Origin: Candidatus Aminicenantota bacterium
Lineage (GTDB): Bacteria; Acidobacteriota; Aminicenantia; Aminicenantales; Aminicenantaceae
DNA length: 27,912 nt
Assembly: GCA_030673995.1 (NCBI GenBank)
Contig: DAOUYU010000003.1
Coordinates: 1-27,912, forward strand
Direction of reading: 5' to 3'
The first letter of the stretch is position 1. Each line of letters starts with the position of its first letter. The translations under genes were made by a program, and so were the position numbers. Shown piece after piece: positions 7,697 through 15,872 of this stretch. Below the pieces are notes generated by a model. It worked only from the letters and a program-made list of their open reading frames with translations. It did no database searches and had not been told where the DNA came from.

Positions 7697-8618
7697 GTTC
7701 TTTTCCTCCTAACAAAAGGTAAAGAACCGCCATTCTGGTTGCAATCCCGTTTTCAACCTGCTTCAATATAACGGATTTTGCAGAATCTGCCATATCAGCC
7801 GAGATTTCTACCCCTCTGTTGATAGGGCCAGGATGCATGATAATGGCATTCTTTTTCGCTCGACGGAATCTTTTTTCAGTGAGGCCATAAAGATTTCTGT
7901 ATTCTCGAATGGAAGGGAAATAGTTTTTTTTCTGTCTTTCAAGCTGGATCCTTAGCATCATGATCACATCTGCTTTTTTTATGGCTCTATCAAAGTCGTA
8001 GTCAATTTCCACTCCAAATTTTTTAAACTCTGCAGGAAGAAGGGAGGGTGGACCGACAAGAACGACTCTCGCTCCCATCTTCTTAAGAAGGAAGATGTTC
8101 GACCGTGCGACTCTGCTGTGGAGAATATCTCCAACGATCAGGACTTTCAGGTTTTTAAAGCTTTTCTTTTTTTGCCTTATCGTTAAGGCATCCAGGAGTG
8201 CTTGAGTGGGATGTTCATGTGCTCCATCTCCCGCATTTATGATATGGGATTGGCAAAAGGTAGTGGCAAAGTAGGGAACTCCAGCCGCGGAATGCCTGAT
8301 GATGAGTGAGTCAGGATTCATCGCCTCTAGATTTTTGATCGTATCTTTTAGGCTTTCTCCCTTAATGACACTGCTGGACTGCTTGTTTAGGCTGATAATA
8401 TCCGCACTCAACCGTTTTGCGGCAAGCTCGAAGGAACTTAGAGTGCGGGTGCTGGGCTCAAAGAAAAGATTGATGATAATTTTTCCTCTCAGGATAGGAA
8501 CCTTCTTTATTTCCCGGGTGGATATATTACAAAAGGATTCCGCTGTATCCAGCACGGTTGTAATATCCGAAGGGCCTAGCGTTTGAATTCCAAGAAGATG
8601 TTTATGTTTAAAGGCCAA
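7680..8618 (-). CDS. pyrB: Aspartate carbamoyltransferase catalytic subunit
   Basis: Condenses carbamoyl phosphate with aspartate, the first committed step of pyrimidine synthesis. Landmarks: the carbamoyl-phosphate loop S56-T-R-T59 followed by L-S-S-F, HPTQALLDAL at 136-145, and HPGPINRGVE near the C terminus. 312 residues, normal for the catalytic chain. No pyrI regulatory subunit is in the window, so control is likely through PyrR rather than allosteric nucleotide binding (inference). TTG start at 8618 is supported by AGGA about eight bases upstream; it begins ten bases after the pyrR stop. Confidence 0.95.
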   Translation of the reverse strand: MAFKHKHLLGIQTLGPSDITTVLDTAESFCNISTREIKKVPILRGKIIINLFFEPSTRTLSSFELAAKRLSADIISLNKQSSSVIKGESLKDTIKNLEAMNPDSLIIRHSAAGVPYFATTFCQSHIINAGDGAHEHPTQALLDALTIRQKKKSFKNLKVLIVGDILHSRVARSNIFLLKKMGARVVLVGPPSLLPAEFKKFGVEIDYDFDRAIKKADVIMMLRIQLERQKKNYFPSIREYRNLYGLTEKRFRRAKKNAIIMHPGPINRGVEISADMADSAKSVILKQVENGIATRMAVLYLLLGGKEREAIN

Positions 8619-8628
8619 GTCTTTTTTC

Positions 8629-9183
8629 CTACTTCATTCCAGCGGGCTCTGTAATGAGAGCTTCATCGTTGCTGTCTATTTCTTTTAGCTTGACTTGAAC
8701 AAGCTCTCGTTTTGATGTGGGAAGAAATTTTCCCACATAATCAGCTCTTATGGGCAGCTCACGATGTCCACGATCGATGAGGACAAGAAGCTGAATTGTT
8801 TTTGGGCGTCCCAGGTCAATCAGGCTGTCCATGGCTGCTCGTATTGTTCTTCCGGTAAAAAGGACATCATCGACAAGTAGAACATCTTTTTTTTCTACAG
8901 AAAAATTGATTTCTGTCTTTTTGACCATATTCTGGGCTTCTAGCTCTGAGAAATCGTCCCGGTAAAGAGTTATATCTAAAATTCCTACAGGAATATCAAT
9001 TTTTTCCAGTTCTTTAATCAGGTTTGATATTCTTTTTCCCAGATAAATACCTCTTGTCCTTATTCCGACAATCACCACGTTTTTTAAATTTCGATTGCGC
9101 TCGATGATTTCAGTTGTCATTCGATGAACGGCGCGTTTCATTTTTCGAGAATCCATTACTTTAGCTTTAATTTTTTCTTTCAT
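8629..9183 (-). CDS. pyrR: PyrR, pyrimidine-operon regulator / uracil phosphoribosyltransferase
   Basis: 184 residues with the phosphoribosyl-diphosphate-binding signature VDDVLFTGRT at 104-113 and the N-terminal VGIRTRGIYL and C-terminal LIDRGHRELP segments typical of PyrR. In bacteria PyrR binds pyr leader RNA when UMP is abundant and reduces expression; many homologues also make UMP from uracil and PRPP. First of the pyrR-pyrB-pyrC cluster. ATG 9183 has AGGAG seven bases upstream. In the 296-bp leader I could not find the PyrR-binding loop consensus or an attenuator with a T-run, so regulation by RNA binding is expected from the family but not shown here. Confidence 0.93.
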   Translation of the reverse strand: MKEKIKAKVMDSRKMKRAVHRMTTEIIERNRNLKNVVIVGIRTRGIYLGKRISNLIKELEKIDIPVGILDITLYRDDFSELEAQNMVKKTEINFSVEKKDVLLVDDVLFTGRTIRAAMDSLIDLGRPKTIQLLVLIDRGHRELPIRADYVGKFLPTSKRELVQVKLKEIDSNDEALITEPAGMK

Positions 9184-9301
9184 ATGATAACTCCTGTGTG
9201 AGGGGGGAAGTTTTATTTTTTTCTAAGGAAAATTCCATCCTTTCCCTAAAAAAATGCAATATATTGGGAAAAAAGTCAAGGGAGGCTCAGACTAAGTGGT
9301 T

Positions 9302-9482
9302 TGAAAACGCGCTGTCTTTGCCCCAGCGAGGCAAAGCCAGCTCGGATACAGGCTTCGCTCTCCTCTCCTTTCAGGAGAGGAACCATGCCCGCACAGCCTT
9401 GCTCACGGTTTTCTCCACACTTAGCCTTTGCCTGGAGTTGAAGAGATTGTTGCTGGGATCACGGAAAAGAGGGGCGTTTTCA
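9302..9482. repeat. 181-bp GC-rich palindrome-bounded element at the ribF stop codon
   Basis: Perfect 9-bp terminal inverted repeat TGAAAACGC (9302-9310) / GCGTTTTCA (9474-9482). Inside is a strong hairpin TCCTCTCCT-TTC-AGGAGAGGA (9361-9381, nine perfect pairs), a second one built on CTTTGCC / GGCAAAG flanked by GCTG / CAGC (about 9311-9341), and weaker helices, e.g. CTCCA / TGGAG. On the minus strand the first three bases of the terminal repeat are the TGA stop of ribF. The block is more G+C-rich than the flanks. It is either a small inserted element or a multibranched RNA in the ribF-pyrR spacer. Confidence 0.55.
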
Positions 9483-10418
9483 GTGCCCACCGCGAATGGG
9501 CCGCAACTTAAAATAGCTTTTTGCGAGTTCTAAGTCTTTTTTAATTTGTTGGGAGAGTTCAGCTTGAGTTTTAAACTTCATTTCATCCCTTATTCTTTTT
9601 AAAAAATTGATTCTTATTTTCTTTCCGTAGATGTCCTTGTTAAGGTTCATTATATAGGATTCAATATTTGTTTCTTTCTGGTTAAATGTGGGACACCTTC
9701 CTACATTAGTCAGAGATGAAAATGTTTCGGGGCCTATTCCGGTCGTTGAGATAAAAACACCTTGAGGAATGATCTCGTTTTCGGTCTTTATATTAGCGGT
9801 TGGGAATCCTAAAGTTTTTCCTCTGGATTTGCCCTTTATCACTTTTCCAGCGACCTCGTAGAACCTTCCCAATAAGACATTTGCTTTTTCTATTTTCCCT
9901 TCCTTGAGATAGTTGCGGATAAGACTGCTGCTCACAATCATGTCTTCTTTTGTCACGGGGGGGATAGAATGGATTTTGAGATTATATCCTGAGGCCAGGC
10001 GGAAGAGAAGCGCAATATCCCCTTCGCGATTTTTGCCGAAGCGAAAATTTTCTCCTATGATAACGGCCTTGGCTTTGAGCCTATCCACAACAATTTTTTG
10101 GACAAAATCATAACTGGAGAGGCTTGAAAATTTCTCGTCGAAAGGTATGATCAAAATGGTATCAATTCCAAATTTTTTCATCTCGTTCACTCTCTGGTCG
10201 AGTGTTTGAATCATTTTTATTCTTTTTTCTCCCAGAATTCTTTCCGGATGAGGAGAAAAAGTTAAAACAAGAGAGAGAAGAGCATTTTTTTTAGCCTCTG
10301 CTGCCAGGAACTCCAATATCTTTTTGTGGCCGAGATGAATGCCGTCAAAGTTTCCAATAGCAATTATTGAATTTTTTGAGGGTAGAGGAATTTTTTCGAA
10401 ACCGTTTATTATTTCCAT
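9480..10418 (-). CDS. ribF: Bifunctional riboflavin kinase / FAD synthetase
   Basis: Phosphorylates riboflavin to FMN and adenylylates FMN to FAD. The N-terminal nucleotidyltransferase domain shows GNFDGIHLGH at 22-31 and the SSSLIRNYL signature (family S-S-x-x-I-R), and the C-terminal flavokinase domain, about 180-305, shows GRGKTLGFPTANI-type residues (KSRGKTLGFPTANI), with GVF and N-x-G-x-x-P-T-F (NVGRCPTF). 312 residues, normal. ATG 10418 sits five bases after the DUF1844 stop with no obvious Shine-Dalgarno, so coupling to the upstream gene is likely. The last codons (RPIRGGH) and stop run into the 181-bp element, suggesting the native C terminus may have been altered by it. Confidence 0.95.
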   Translation of the reverse strand: MEIINGFEKIPLPSKNSIIAIGNFDGIHLGHKKILEFLAAEAKKNALLSLVLTFSPHPERILGEKRIKMIQTLDQRVNEMKKFGIDTILIIPFDEKFSSLSSYDFVQKIVVDRLKAKAVIIGENFRFGKNREGDIALLFRLASGYNLKIHSIPPVTKEDMIVSSSLIRNYLKEGKIEKANVLLGRFYEVAGKVIKGKSRGKTLGFPTANIKTENEIIPQGVFISTTGIGPETFSSLTNVGRCPTFNQKETNIESYIMNLNKDIYGKKIRINFLKRIRDEMKFKTQAELSQQIKKDLELAKSYFKLRPIRGGH

Positions 10419-10422
10419 AAAG

Positions 10423-10749
10423 TTACATTTTAATAAATTCTGTCTTCTCCATGTAAATCATCTTGAGCTGTTGAAGACAGGTGTCTAAAATTTTTTCCTC
10501 TTCTGGATTGAGATTTCCTTTTGTCCTATCCTTTAAAAGGTCAAGTAAATCGATCAATCTTTTTGTTAATTCCAAGTCCTCTTTTTCTTTATTGCTTTGA
10601 GGATCTTTCATCAGGCCCAGCTTCATTAAAGCTTGGGTGTAGAAGGGAAGGACGAGAGAGCTGAAATCGAGGGGAGGGATGAGCCTCTCCTGTTCTTCAG
10701 GTGTTTTCTCTTTTTCTTTGTCTTTTTTATCCTTTTCTTTTTTTGACAT
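10423..10749 (-). CDS. DUF1844 small protein
   Basis: 108 residues when started at ATG 10749. I prefer this start because GGGG lies about seven bases upstream; the longer frame to TTG 10818 would begin inside the probable promoter region. A lysine/glutamate-rich N terminus (MSKKEKDKKDKEKEK) is followed by the DUF1844 core PPLDFSSLVLPFYTQALMKL, a region rich in leucine and acidic residues, and the closing LKMIYMEKTEF. No signal peptide. Function unknown. It is the first gene of the run and ends four bases before ribF. Confidence 0.85.
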   Translation of the reverse strand: MSKKEKDKKDKEKEKTPEEQERLIPPLDFSSLVLPFYTQALMKLGLMKDPQSNKEKEDLELTKRLIDLLDLLKDRTKGNLNPEEEKILDTCLQQLKMIYMEKTEFIKM

Positions 10750-10821
10750 TTTTATGCCCCTTTTTTCAAAAGAAGAACAAAAAAAGCTTGACGGGATTGA
10801 AATTTTTTCAGATTTCAAATA

Positions 10822-10851
10822 CTTATAGTAAATTGACGGAAAATATTACAA
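10822..10851 (-). promoter_or_regulatory. Probable sigma70-type promoter for DUF1844-ribF
   Basis: On the minus strand TTGTAA (10846-10851), 18-bp spacer, TATAAG (10822-10827). It places the transcript start just before the longer TTG start of the DUF1844 frame and about 65 bases before the preferred ATG. The -10 is good and the -35 only fair. Confidence 0.4.
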
Positions 10852-10882
10852 TATTCTTTGGAATAATTCAAGGAGAAGAGAA

Positions 10883-11671
10883 ATGGAAAAAACTGAAAAC
10901 GCAGGAAAAAAGTTCAGACAGTTGGTGCAGATTTTAGACACTCTCCGGGGCGAGGAGGGATGTCCCTGGGACAGGGAACAGGATGAAAAGTCTATAACCA
11001 ATTATTTTTTAGAGGAGGTCTATGAAGCCGTTGATGCTATCTGTGCTGGAGATGCCGTATCGTTGGCAGAGGAGCTGGGAGATGTGTTGATGGAGGTTGT
11101 TTTTCTATCCAAGATTTATGAAGAAGAAGAAAAGTTTTCCATTTCTGATGTTTTAGAAGGGATCAACCAGAAGATGATTCGTCGACACCCCCATGTGTTT
11201 GCCCGGAGATCCATCGAGACTTCAAAGAAAGTTTTTGATGAGTGGCAAAGGCAGAAAAGGGCAGAGAAAGGAAGGCAATCCCTTTTTGACGGGATGGCTG
11301 AATGTTTTCCTTCCCTTCTTGAAGCTTTCCAGATCGGGCTGCGTGTTTCCCCTTATGGATTTGACTGGAGTCAGCCTTTGGATGCTCTTCAGAAGGTGAA
11401 AGAAGAGATATCTGAATTGGAAGATGCTATAAGAGCGAGAAAAGAAGATGAAATACTCCATGAAATAGGCGATATAATCTTTTCAATGGCTAATGTATCC
11501 AGACATCTCGGGGTAAATCCTGAAGTTGCTCTAAAACATGCCAATAAAAAATTCATCAGAAGGTTTGGATTTATCGAAAAGAGATTAAAAGAGAGTGGAA
11601 AAGAACTTGGACACGTCACCCTGGAGGAGATGGATGAAATATGGGAGGAAGCGAAAGATAAGATCAAGTAA
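10883..11671 (+). CDS. mazG: MazG nucleoside triphosphate pyrophosphohydrolase
   Basis: Hydrolyses (d)NTPs to monophosphates and pyrophosphate; in E. coli it lowers ppGpp effects and cleans up aberrant nucleotides. 262 residues with two MazG repeats, as in the long family form. In the first, metal ligands E45-x-x-E48 and E64-x-x-D67 are present (EEVYE, EELGD); the second, from about 168, has EEISELEDA and HEIGDIIF. CPWD near residue 27 and RRHPHVF are family landmarks. ATG 10883 has AAGGAGAAG upstream. It stands alone on the plus strand, divergent from DUF1844-ribF and convergent with prfB (12 bp between stops). Confidence 0.93.
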   Translation: MEKTENAGKKFRQLVQILDTLRGEEGCPWDREQDEKSITNYFLEEVYEAVDAICAGDAVSLAEELGDVLMEVVFLSKIYEEEEKFSISDVLEGINQKMIRRHPHVFARRSIETSKKVFDEWQRQKRAEKGRQSLFDGMAECFPSLLEAFQIGLRVSPYGFDWSQPLDALQKVKEEISELEDAIRARKEDEILHEIGDIIFSMANVSRHLGVNPEVALKHANKKFIRRFGFIEKRLKESGKELGHVTLEEMDEIWEEAKDKIK

Positions 11672-11683
11672 GAAAAAAAATCC

Positions 11684-12815
11684 TTATTCTTCAGCCTTCT
11701 TACGCAAGAGGAGGCTTGCCTTGATGAATTCGTCGATATCTCCATCCAGAACCCTTTCGACATCCCCGATATCAACATTTGTCCTTGTATCTTTGATCAT
11801 ACGGTAAGGATGAAGCACATAGGACCGGATTTGATTTCCCCATGCAATATCTGATTTTGCATCCTCTAATTTTTCAAACTTTTCGAGTTTTGCTTTTTTC
11901 TCAAGCTCATAAAGTCTGGCCTTAAGAACTTTCATAGAAGTGGCTTTATTCTTGTGTTGTGACCTCTCGTTCTGGCATTGAACAACAATGCCTGTGGGAA
12001 TGTGGGTTATTCTTACAGCAGAATCGGTGACATTAACATGTTGACCACCCCGACCGGAAGAGCGGTAGGTATCGACTCGCAAATCTTCAGGATTTATTTC
12101 AATTTCGATGTCTTCCTCCACTTCCGGGTAAACAAAAACAGCCGCGAAGGAGGTATGCCGTTTTTTATTGGCATCAAAAGGGGATATTCTGACGAGGCGG
12201 TGGACGCCTGATTCCTGGCTTAAATTGCCGTATGCATAATCACCCTCGACTCGCACGGTTACACTTTTGAGGCCTGCTTCATCTCCAGGGAGAATGTCGA
12301 GGATTTCGGTTTTAAAGCCTTTTCTTTCTGCATAGCGAAGGTACATCCTGAGGAGTATTTGAGCCCAATCCTGGGATTCCGTCCCTCCTGCTCCCGGATG
12401 GATGGTGAAAATAGCGTTTCGAACATCATCCTCTTTGTAGAAATGCATCTGGAGTTCTGCTCCAGCGAGGTCTTTTTGTAAAGAGGCCAGAACATCTGTT
12501 ATCTCTTTGTCGACGTCTTCTCCTTCTTCTGCTAGCTCTACCAGAACTTCGAATTCTTCTTTCTTCTTGTAGAGACTCGAAGAGAGCTGAACATCTCTTT
12601 CTAATCTTTTTTTATTTTGCTGGAGGGACTGAAGTTTTTTCTGGTTCTTCCAGACCTCAGGCAAGGAAAGCTCTTTGTCTAGGGCATCGATCTCAGATTT
12701 TTTTTGGCTGGGGTCAAAGAAAGCCTCTGAGTTCTTCGAATTTAGAAAAGCTTTCTTTTGCTCTGGCGAGAAGCTCAGAGCGACTTAACTTTGTAACGGG
12801 ATTTTTTTCTTTCAT
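11684..12815 (-). CDS. prfB: Peptide chain release factor 2 (programmed +1 frameshift)
   Basis: Terminates translation at UGA and UAA. The body carries SPFDANKKRHTSF (tripeptide SPF) and the peptidyl-hydrolysis GGQ in SGRGGQHVN. The gene is in two frames: ORF1 runs from ATG 12815 for 33 codons and ends ...ELRGFL at an in-frame TGA (12716-12714); a +1 shift at CTT-TGA-C continues as DPSQKKSEIDAL in the main frame. The joined product is 376 residues, with GGQ at 256-258, close to E. coli RF2. Reading only the second frame would start at an artificial TTG (12664) and lose the N-terminal domain. No other ATG/GTG/TTG start is available in ORF1 after 12815; its Shine-Dalgarno is weak. ORF1 overlaps the 3' end of lnt by 41 bases. 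Confidence 0.93.
12713..12728 (-). promoter_or_regulatory. RF2 autoregulatory frameshift site
   Basis: Minus strand reads AGAGG-CTTT-CTT-TGA-C: a Shine-Dalgarno-like AGAGG (12728-12724), slippery CTT (12719-12717), the in-frame stop TGA and the following C. Spacing matches the E. coli element AGGGGG-TAT-CTT-TGA-C. Low RF2 favours the shift, so RF2 controls its own synthesis (established for this element). Confidence 0.92.
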
Positions 12816-14331
12816 AGAATCTTTTAACCAAGGCCAGAATAAGGAATATCACCGTTAAAGTCAAGCTACCGAAGGGGAGGATGTCCCCGTGTTTTGAATA
12901 GAATGTGAGTTTCTGGTAAGGAGTGATGTTTCCTGTCAGATACGTTCTTGACATCAGTTCTGATTTGGAAAGAATGCGGCCGTAGGGATCGATAACTCCA
13001 CTGATTCCTGTTGTGGCTGCCCTCAGAAGATAGCGCCTGTTTTCCACTGCTCTTAAAACAGCTATTGAAAAATGCTGGTATGGAGCAGAGCTCTTTCCGT
13101 ACCAGCCGTCGTTGGTGATGGTGACCAGAAAGTTTGCCCCTTTTTTTACGAATCTCCGGACAAGATCAGGAAAAATGATTTCAAAACAAATCGGGGAGCC
13201 GAATCTGACATTTTTAAAGCGGTGGAGAGAGTACTGGGTTCCGGGAGTAATGTCTCCGATGGCATGGGTCATCTTTTCAATAAAGAAAAATATTTTTTTA
13301 TAGGGAGTGTATTCACCGAATGGAACAAGATGTTTTTTATAGTAATGGGTCATGGATAGATCCGGCTTGAGGCACAAAGCAGTATTATAATAGTGTTTAT
13401 CAGTTGGTGAGCCTGAGGTTTCGTTTGAGCCGACGAGAAGAGTGGACCCTGTATCCTGAACAAACTGAAAAAGCTTTTCTTTGAAATCTTTATAAAGCTT
13501 GTTGTCACAACTGAAGCATAGGGGAACAGAGAACTCAGGCCAAATGATCAACCGGGCTCCTTTCTCATAGGCCCGGTGGCTCAGTTCAAGATGCTGGTTG
13601 AAAAGATCCCAGATTTCCTGGGTTGATATCCTGTCCCAATAGATATCCGATGAGACATTTCCCTGGATAACGGAAGCGGTAAAGGAGTTGTCAGATGTAC
13701 TCTCTTTCTCCAGGCTTAGAAATCCTCCAAAATGGATGATGAGGGCGAAAACCAACACTATAAAAAAAGGAGATTTCTTTCTGTACTTCATGGAATAAAG
13801 AAACAGGCTCTGGAAAAGTACGAGCACAAAAGAAAGTCCATAGACTCCTGTAATGGAAGCAAGCTGAATGAAGGAGATGTTTAAATACTGGCTGGAGCCG
13901 ATGAGTCCCCATGGGAATCCTGTTAAGAGATGGGTAAGGATGTATTCAAAAGATATCCAGATAAAAGGAAAAAGAAATAAGCTTTGTTTTGGAAAGGATT
14001 GATGGATTTTTGTGCTAACGAGAGAGAAAAAAGCCCAGAAAAGTGCTAGAAAAAGCGCGAAGAAGATATAGATAGCAATACTCACTCCTGGAGACAGATT
14101 TCCGTAGTGAGAGGATACAGAAGGGATCCAGTAAATCAGAATGGCGTAGTACGAAAATCCGGCAAGAAGACCCAGAAAAAAAGATTGTTTAGGGCTTTTT
14201 TTCAGAATAACGGAGAGAAGAGGAATGAGAGAAATCCAGGCAAAAAAGGAAAGGTTGAACTTGGGGAAAGAAAGAGCTGTAAAAGCTCCACTTGAGATGG
14301 CCAGAACAATGTCGGGTATTTTAACTTTCAA
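12775..14331 (-). CDS. lnt: Apolipoprotein N-acyltransferase
   Basis: Adds the third acyl chain to lipoproteins in the inner membrane, implying a lipoprotein-bearing diderm envelope. 518 residues: several N-terminal membrane segments (to about 190), a periplasmic nitrilase-like domain and a last membrane helix before the basic C terminus. The catalytic triad is intact: E266 (WPEFSVP), K332 (YYKKHLVPFGEY) and C382 (SPICFEIIFPDL), near the E. coli positions. Start is TTG 14331; a nearby ATG in another frame meets a stop after two codons. Upstream by 59 bp is the SPOR gene; downstream it overlaps prfB ORF1. Confidence 0.95.
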   Translation of the reverse strand: MKVKIPDIVLAISSGAFTALSFPKFNLSFFAWISLIPLLSVILKKSPKQSFFLGLLAGFSYYAILIYWIPSVSSHYGNLSPGVSIAIYIFFALFLALFWAFFSLVSTKIHQSFPKQSLFLFPFIWISFEYILTHLLTGFPWGLIGSSQYLNISFIQLASITGVYGLSFVLVLFQSLFLYSMKYRKKSPFFIVLVFALIIHFGGFLSLEKESTSDNSFTASVIQGNVSSDIYWDRISTQEIWDLFNQHLELSHRAYEKGARLIIWPEFSVPLCFSCDNKLYKDFKEKLFQFVQDTGSTLLVGSNETSGSPTDKHYYNTALCLKPDLSMTHYYKKHLVPFGEYTPYKKIFFFIEKMTHAIGDITPGTQYSLHRFKNVRFGSPICFEIIFPDLVRRFVKKGANFLVTITNDGWYGKSSAPYQHFSIAVLRAVENRRYLLRAATTGISGVIDPYGRILSKSELMSRTYLTGNITPYQKLTFYSKHGDILPFGSLTLTVIFLILALVKRFYERKKSRYKVKSL

Positions 14332-14390
14332 GTCATGAACACCTGTGGGGCTTTCGTTTTCTGGGCACCTGAGGAGAAGGCTCTGGGAGT

Positions 14391-14924
14391 CTAGTTTTTG
14401 ACTATGAAGTAATCTCTCTTCCTTTTCGACTCTGACTTCAACCGGCTGTTTACTTCTTCAGCTTTTTCCTTGGTCTCATATCCTCCAATCCTTACCCGGA
14501 ATACTGTTTTTCTATCTGACGGAAAAGGGTCCAACACCAGAGCAGGATAGCCTTTCTTCTTGAATTCTTCTGCAAAGGCAGAAGCGGGCTCTCTGTTATT
14601 AAAAGCTCCAACCTGGATATAAAAAAGTTCTTTTTTCCCGGCCTTAGGAGGTTCCTTTGGAGTTTTGGCACTCATTTTCTGGTGAGAAGCTAATTCTTTA
14701 CCGATAGCATCCTTAGGTTTGGTGGACGGCAAGATTTCTTTATCTTTAGCCTGGTCGAGCTTTGCCTGAGCTGGCAATTCCGATCCTCTGATGATCTGGG
14801 CCTGCTTTTTCCCGACTGATACTCCAAGAAGAAAAATAACCACGCCCAGGATCAAAATCCCAAGAAAAATGAATACAAGCTGTGAGCTTGTGAGTTGAAT
14901 TTCTCTATAGTCTTTATTTTTCAC
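14391..14924 (-). CDS. Single-pass membrane SPOR-domain protein
   Basis: 177 residues: short cytoplasmic N terminus, one membrane helix at about 16-38 (LVFIFLGILILGVVIFLLGV), a lysine- and proline-rich linker, and a C-terminal SPOR domain at about 98-177 (FYIQVGAFNNREPASAFAEEF ... VRIGGYETKEKAEEV). SPOR domains bind denuded septal peptidoglycan glycans, so this is probably a periplasmic cell-division or envelope protein (inference). It begins three bases after the slipin stop, so the two are co-transcribed. Confidence 0.88.
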   Translation of the reverse strand: MKNKDYREIQLTSSQLVFIFLGILILGVVIFLLGVSVGKKQAQIIRGSELPAQAKLDQAKDKEILPSTKPKDAIGKELASHQKMSAKTPKEPPKAGKKELFYIQVGAFNNREPASAFAEEFKKKGYPALVLDPFPSDRKTVFRVRIGGYETKEKAEEVNSRLKSESKRKRDYFIVKN

Positions 14925-14927
14925 AGC

Positions 14928-15686
14928 CTACTTTTTTATTTCAGGTTTTGTAAACGAAAAAGCTTTCATCATTTCAATGGGAAGAGGGAAAATGATGGTT
15001 GAATTTTTTTCTGTAGCAATTTCTGTAAGAGTCCCCAGAAACCTGAGCTGGAGAGCCTGGGGGTTGGTTGAGATAATATCGGCTGCAGCGGTCAGTTGAT
15101 CAGCAGCTTTGAACTCGCCCTCTGCATGGATAATCTTGGCTCTTTTTTCTCTTTCTGCTTCAGCTTGTTTGGCAATGGCCCTGACCATATTATCTGGCAG
15201 GTCAACATGTTTCATTTCAACGAGTTGAACCTTGATTCCCCATGGGTCAGAGTGCTTGTCTATGATATCCTGGAGTTTTGTGTTGAGTTTTTCTCTTTCA
15301 GCGAGAAGATCATCCAGTTCAGCCTCTCCCAGTACGCTTCGCAGTGTTGTCTGAGCAAGCTGAGATGTGGCGAACATGTAATCCTGGACTTCGATCACAG
15401 CTTTTTGCGGCTCCATAACGCGAAAATAGACAACAGCATTGACCTTTACCGAAACATTGTCCCGGGTGATCACATCTTGAGAGGGAATGTCCATGACAAT
15501 TATCCTCAGGCTCACCCTGACCATTCGGTCGATTGGAGGAAAAACAAAGATAAGGCCTGGACCTTTAGGTTTAGCAAGCACCCGGCCCAAGCGAAATATC
15601 ACTCCTCTTTCGTATTCCCTCAAAATTTTGATCGCATTCAATAGGTAGAACACGATGAAGCAAGCAACAATAACTGGCCACGTCAT
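14928..15686 (-). CDS. Slipin / stomatin-like SPFH membrane protein
   Basis: 252 residues. One N-terminal membrane segment (about 3-20) precedes the SPFH/band-7 domain (about 22-190) with EYERGVIFRLGR, GPGLIFVFPPID, MDIPSQDVITRDNVSV and LGEAELDDLLAERE, all highly typical of prokaryotic slipins; an Ala/Glu-rich helical stretch follows. Slipins are thought to form oligomeric scaffolds on the membrane, and NfeD proteases are their standard partner. nfeD lies immediately upstream here (186 bp apart). ATG 15686 has AGGAGGTG five bases upstream, an excellent ribosome-binding site. Confidence 0.93.
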   Translation of the reverse strand: MTWPVIVACFIVFYLLNAIKILREYERGVIFRLGRVLAKPKGPGLIFVFPPIDRMVRVSLRIIVMDIPSQDVITRDNVSVKVNAVVYFRVMEPQKAVIEVQDYMFATSQLAQTTLRSVLGEAELDDLLAEREKLNTKLQDIIDKHSDPWGIKVQLVEMKHVDLPDNMVRAIAKQAEAEREKRAKIIHAEGEFKAADQLTAAADIISTNPQALQLRFLGTLTEIATEKNSTIIFPLPIEMMKAFSFTKPEIKK

Positions 15687-15872
15687 TTTTCACCTCCTAA
15701 ATTTTAAGTTAGTTTTTATAGTCTGATAAATTTTGACCTAAACGAAAAAGATTTTTCCTGGCTCATGCCTTCGAGTTTTGCCTCTTTCATGCGATTTTTG
15801 GCGCTGCTTAAGCTCGCCTTAAGACCTTATATTATAGCTGGTGAACACCTCAAGCCTATTCCAACTCTTTTT
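15687..15872. other. nfeD-slipin spacer
   Basis: 186 bp between two same-strand genes. I find no gene. It contains two AflII-like CTTAAG palindromes five bases apart (about 15807-15823) and, on the minus strand, a possible -10 (TATAAA, near 15714-15719) with a poor -35. A separate slipin promoter is possible but unproven. Confidence 0.3.

Noticed and set aside
9198..9533. 111-codon plus-strand open frame across the ribF-pyrR spacer
   Set aside because: It runs through the palindromic GC-rich block and over the ribF end, has no plausible family match, and both strands are open there, as expected of a structured repeat.
11389..11778. 129-codon minus-strand frame over mazG and the prfB end
   Set aside because: Antisense to clear mazG sequence; serine-rich low-information translation typical of a shadow frame.
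15096..15644. 182-codon plus-strand frame inside the slipin gene
   Set aside because: Fully antisense to a well-conserved SPFH protein with a strong ribosome-binding site.
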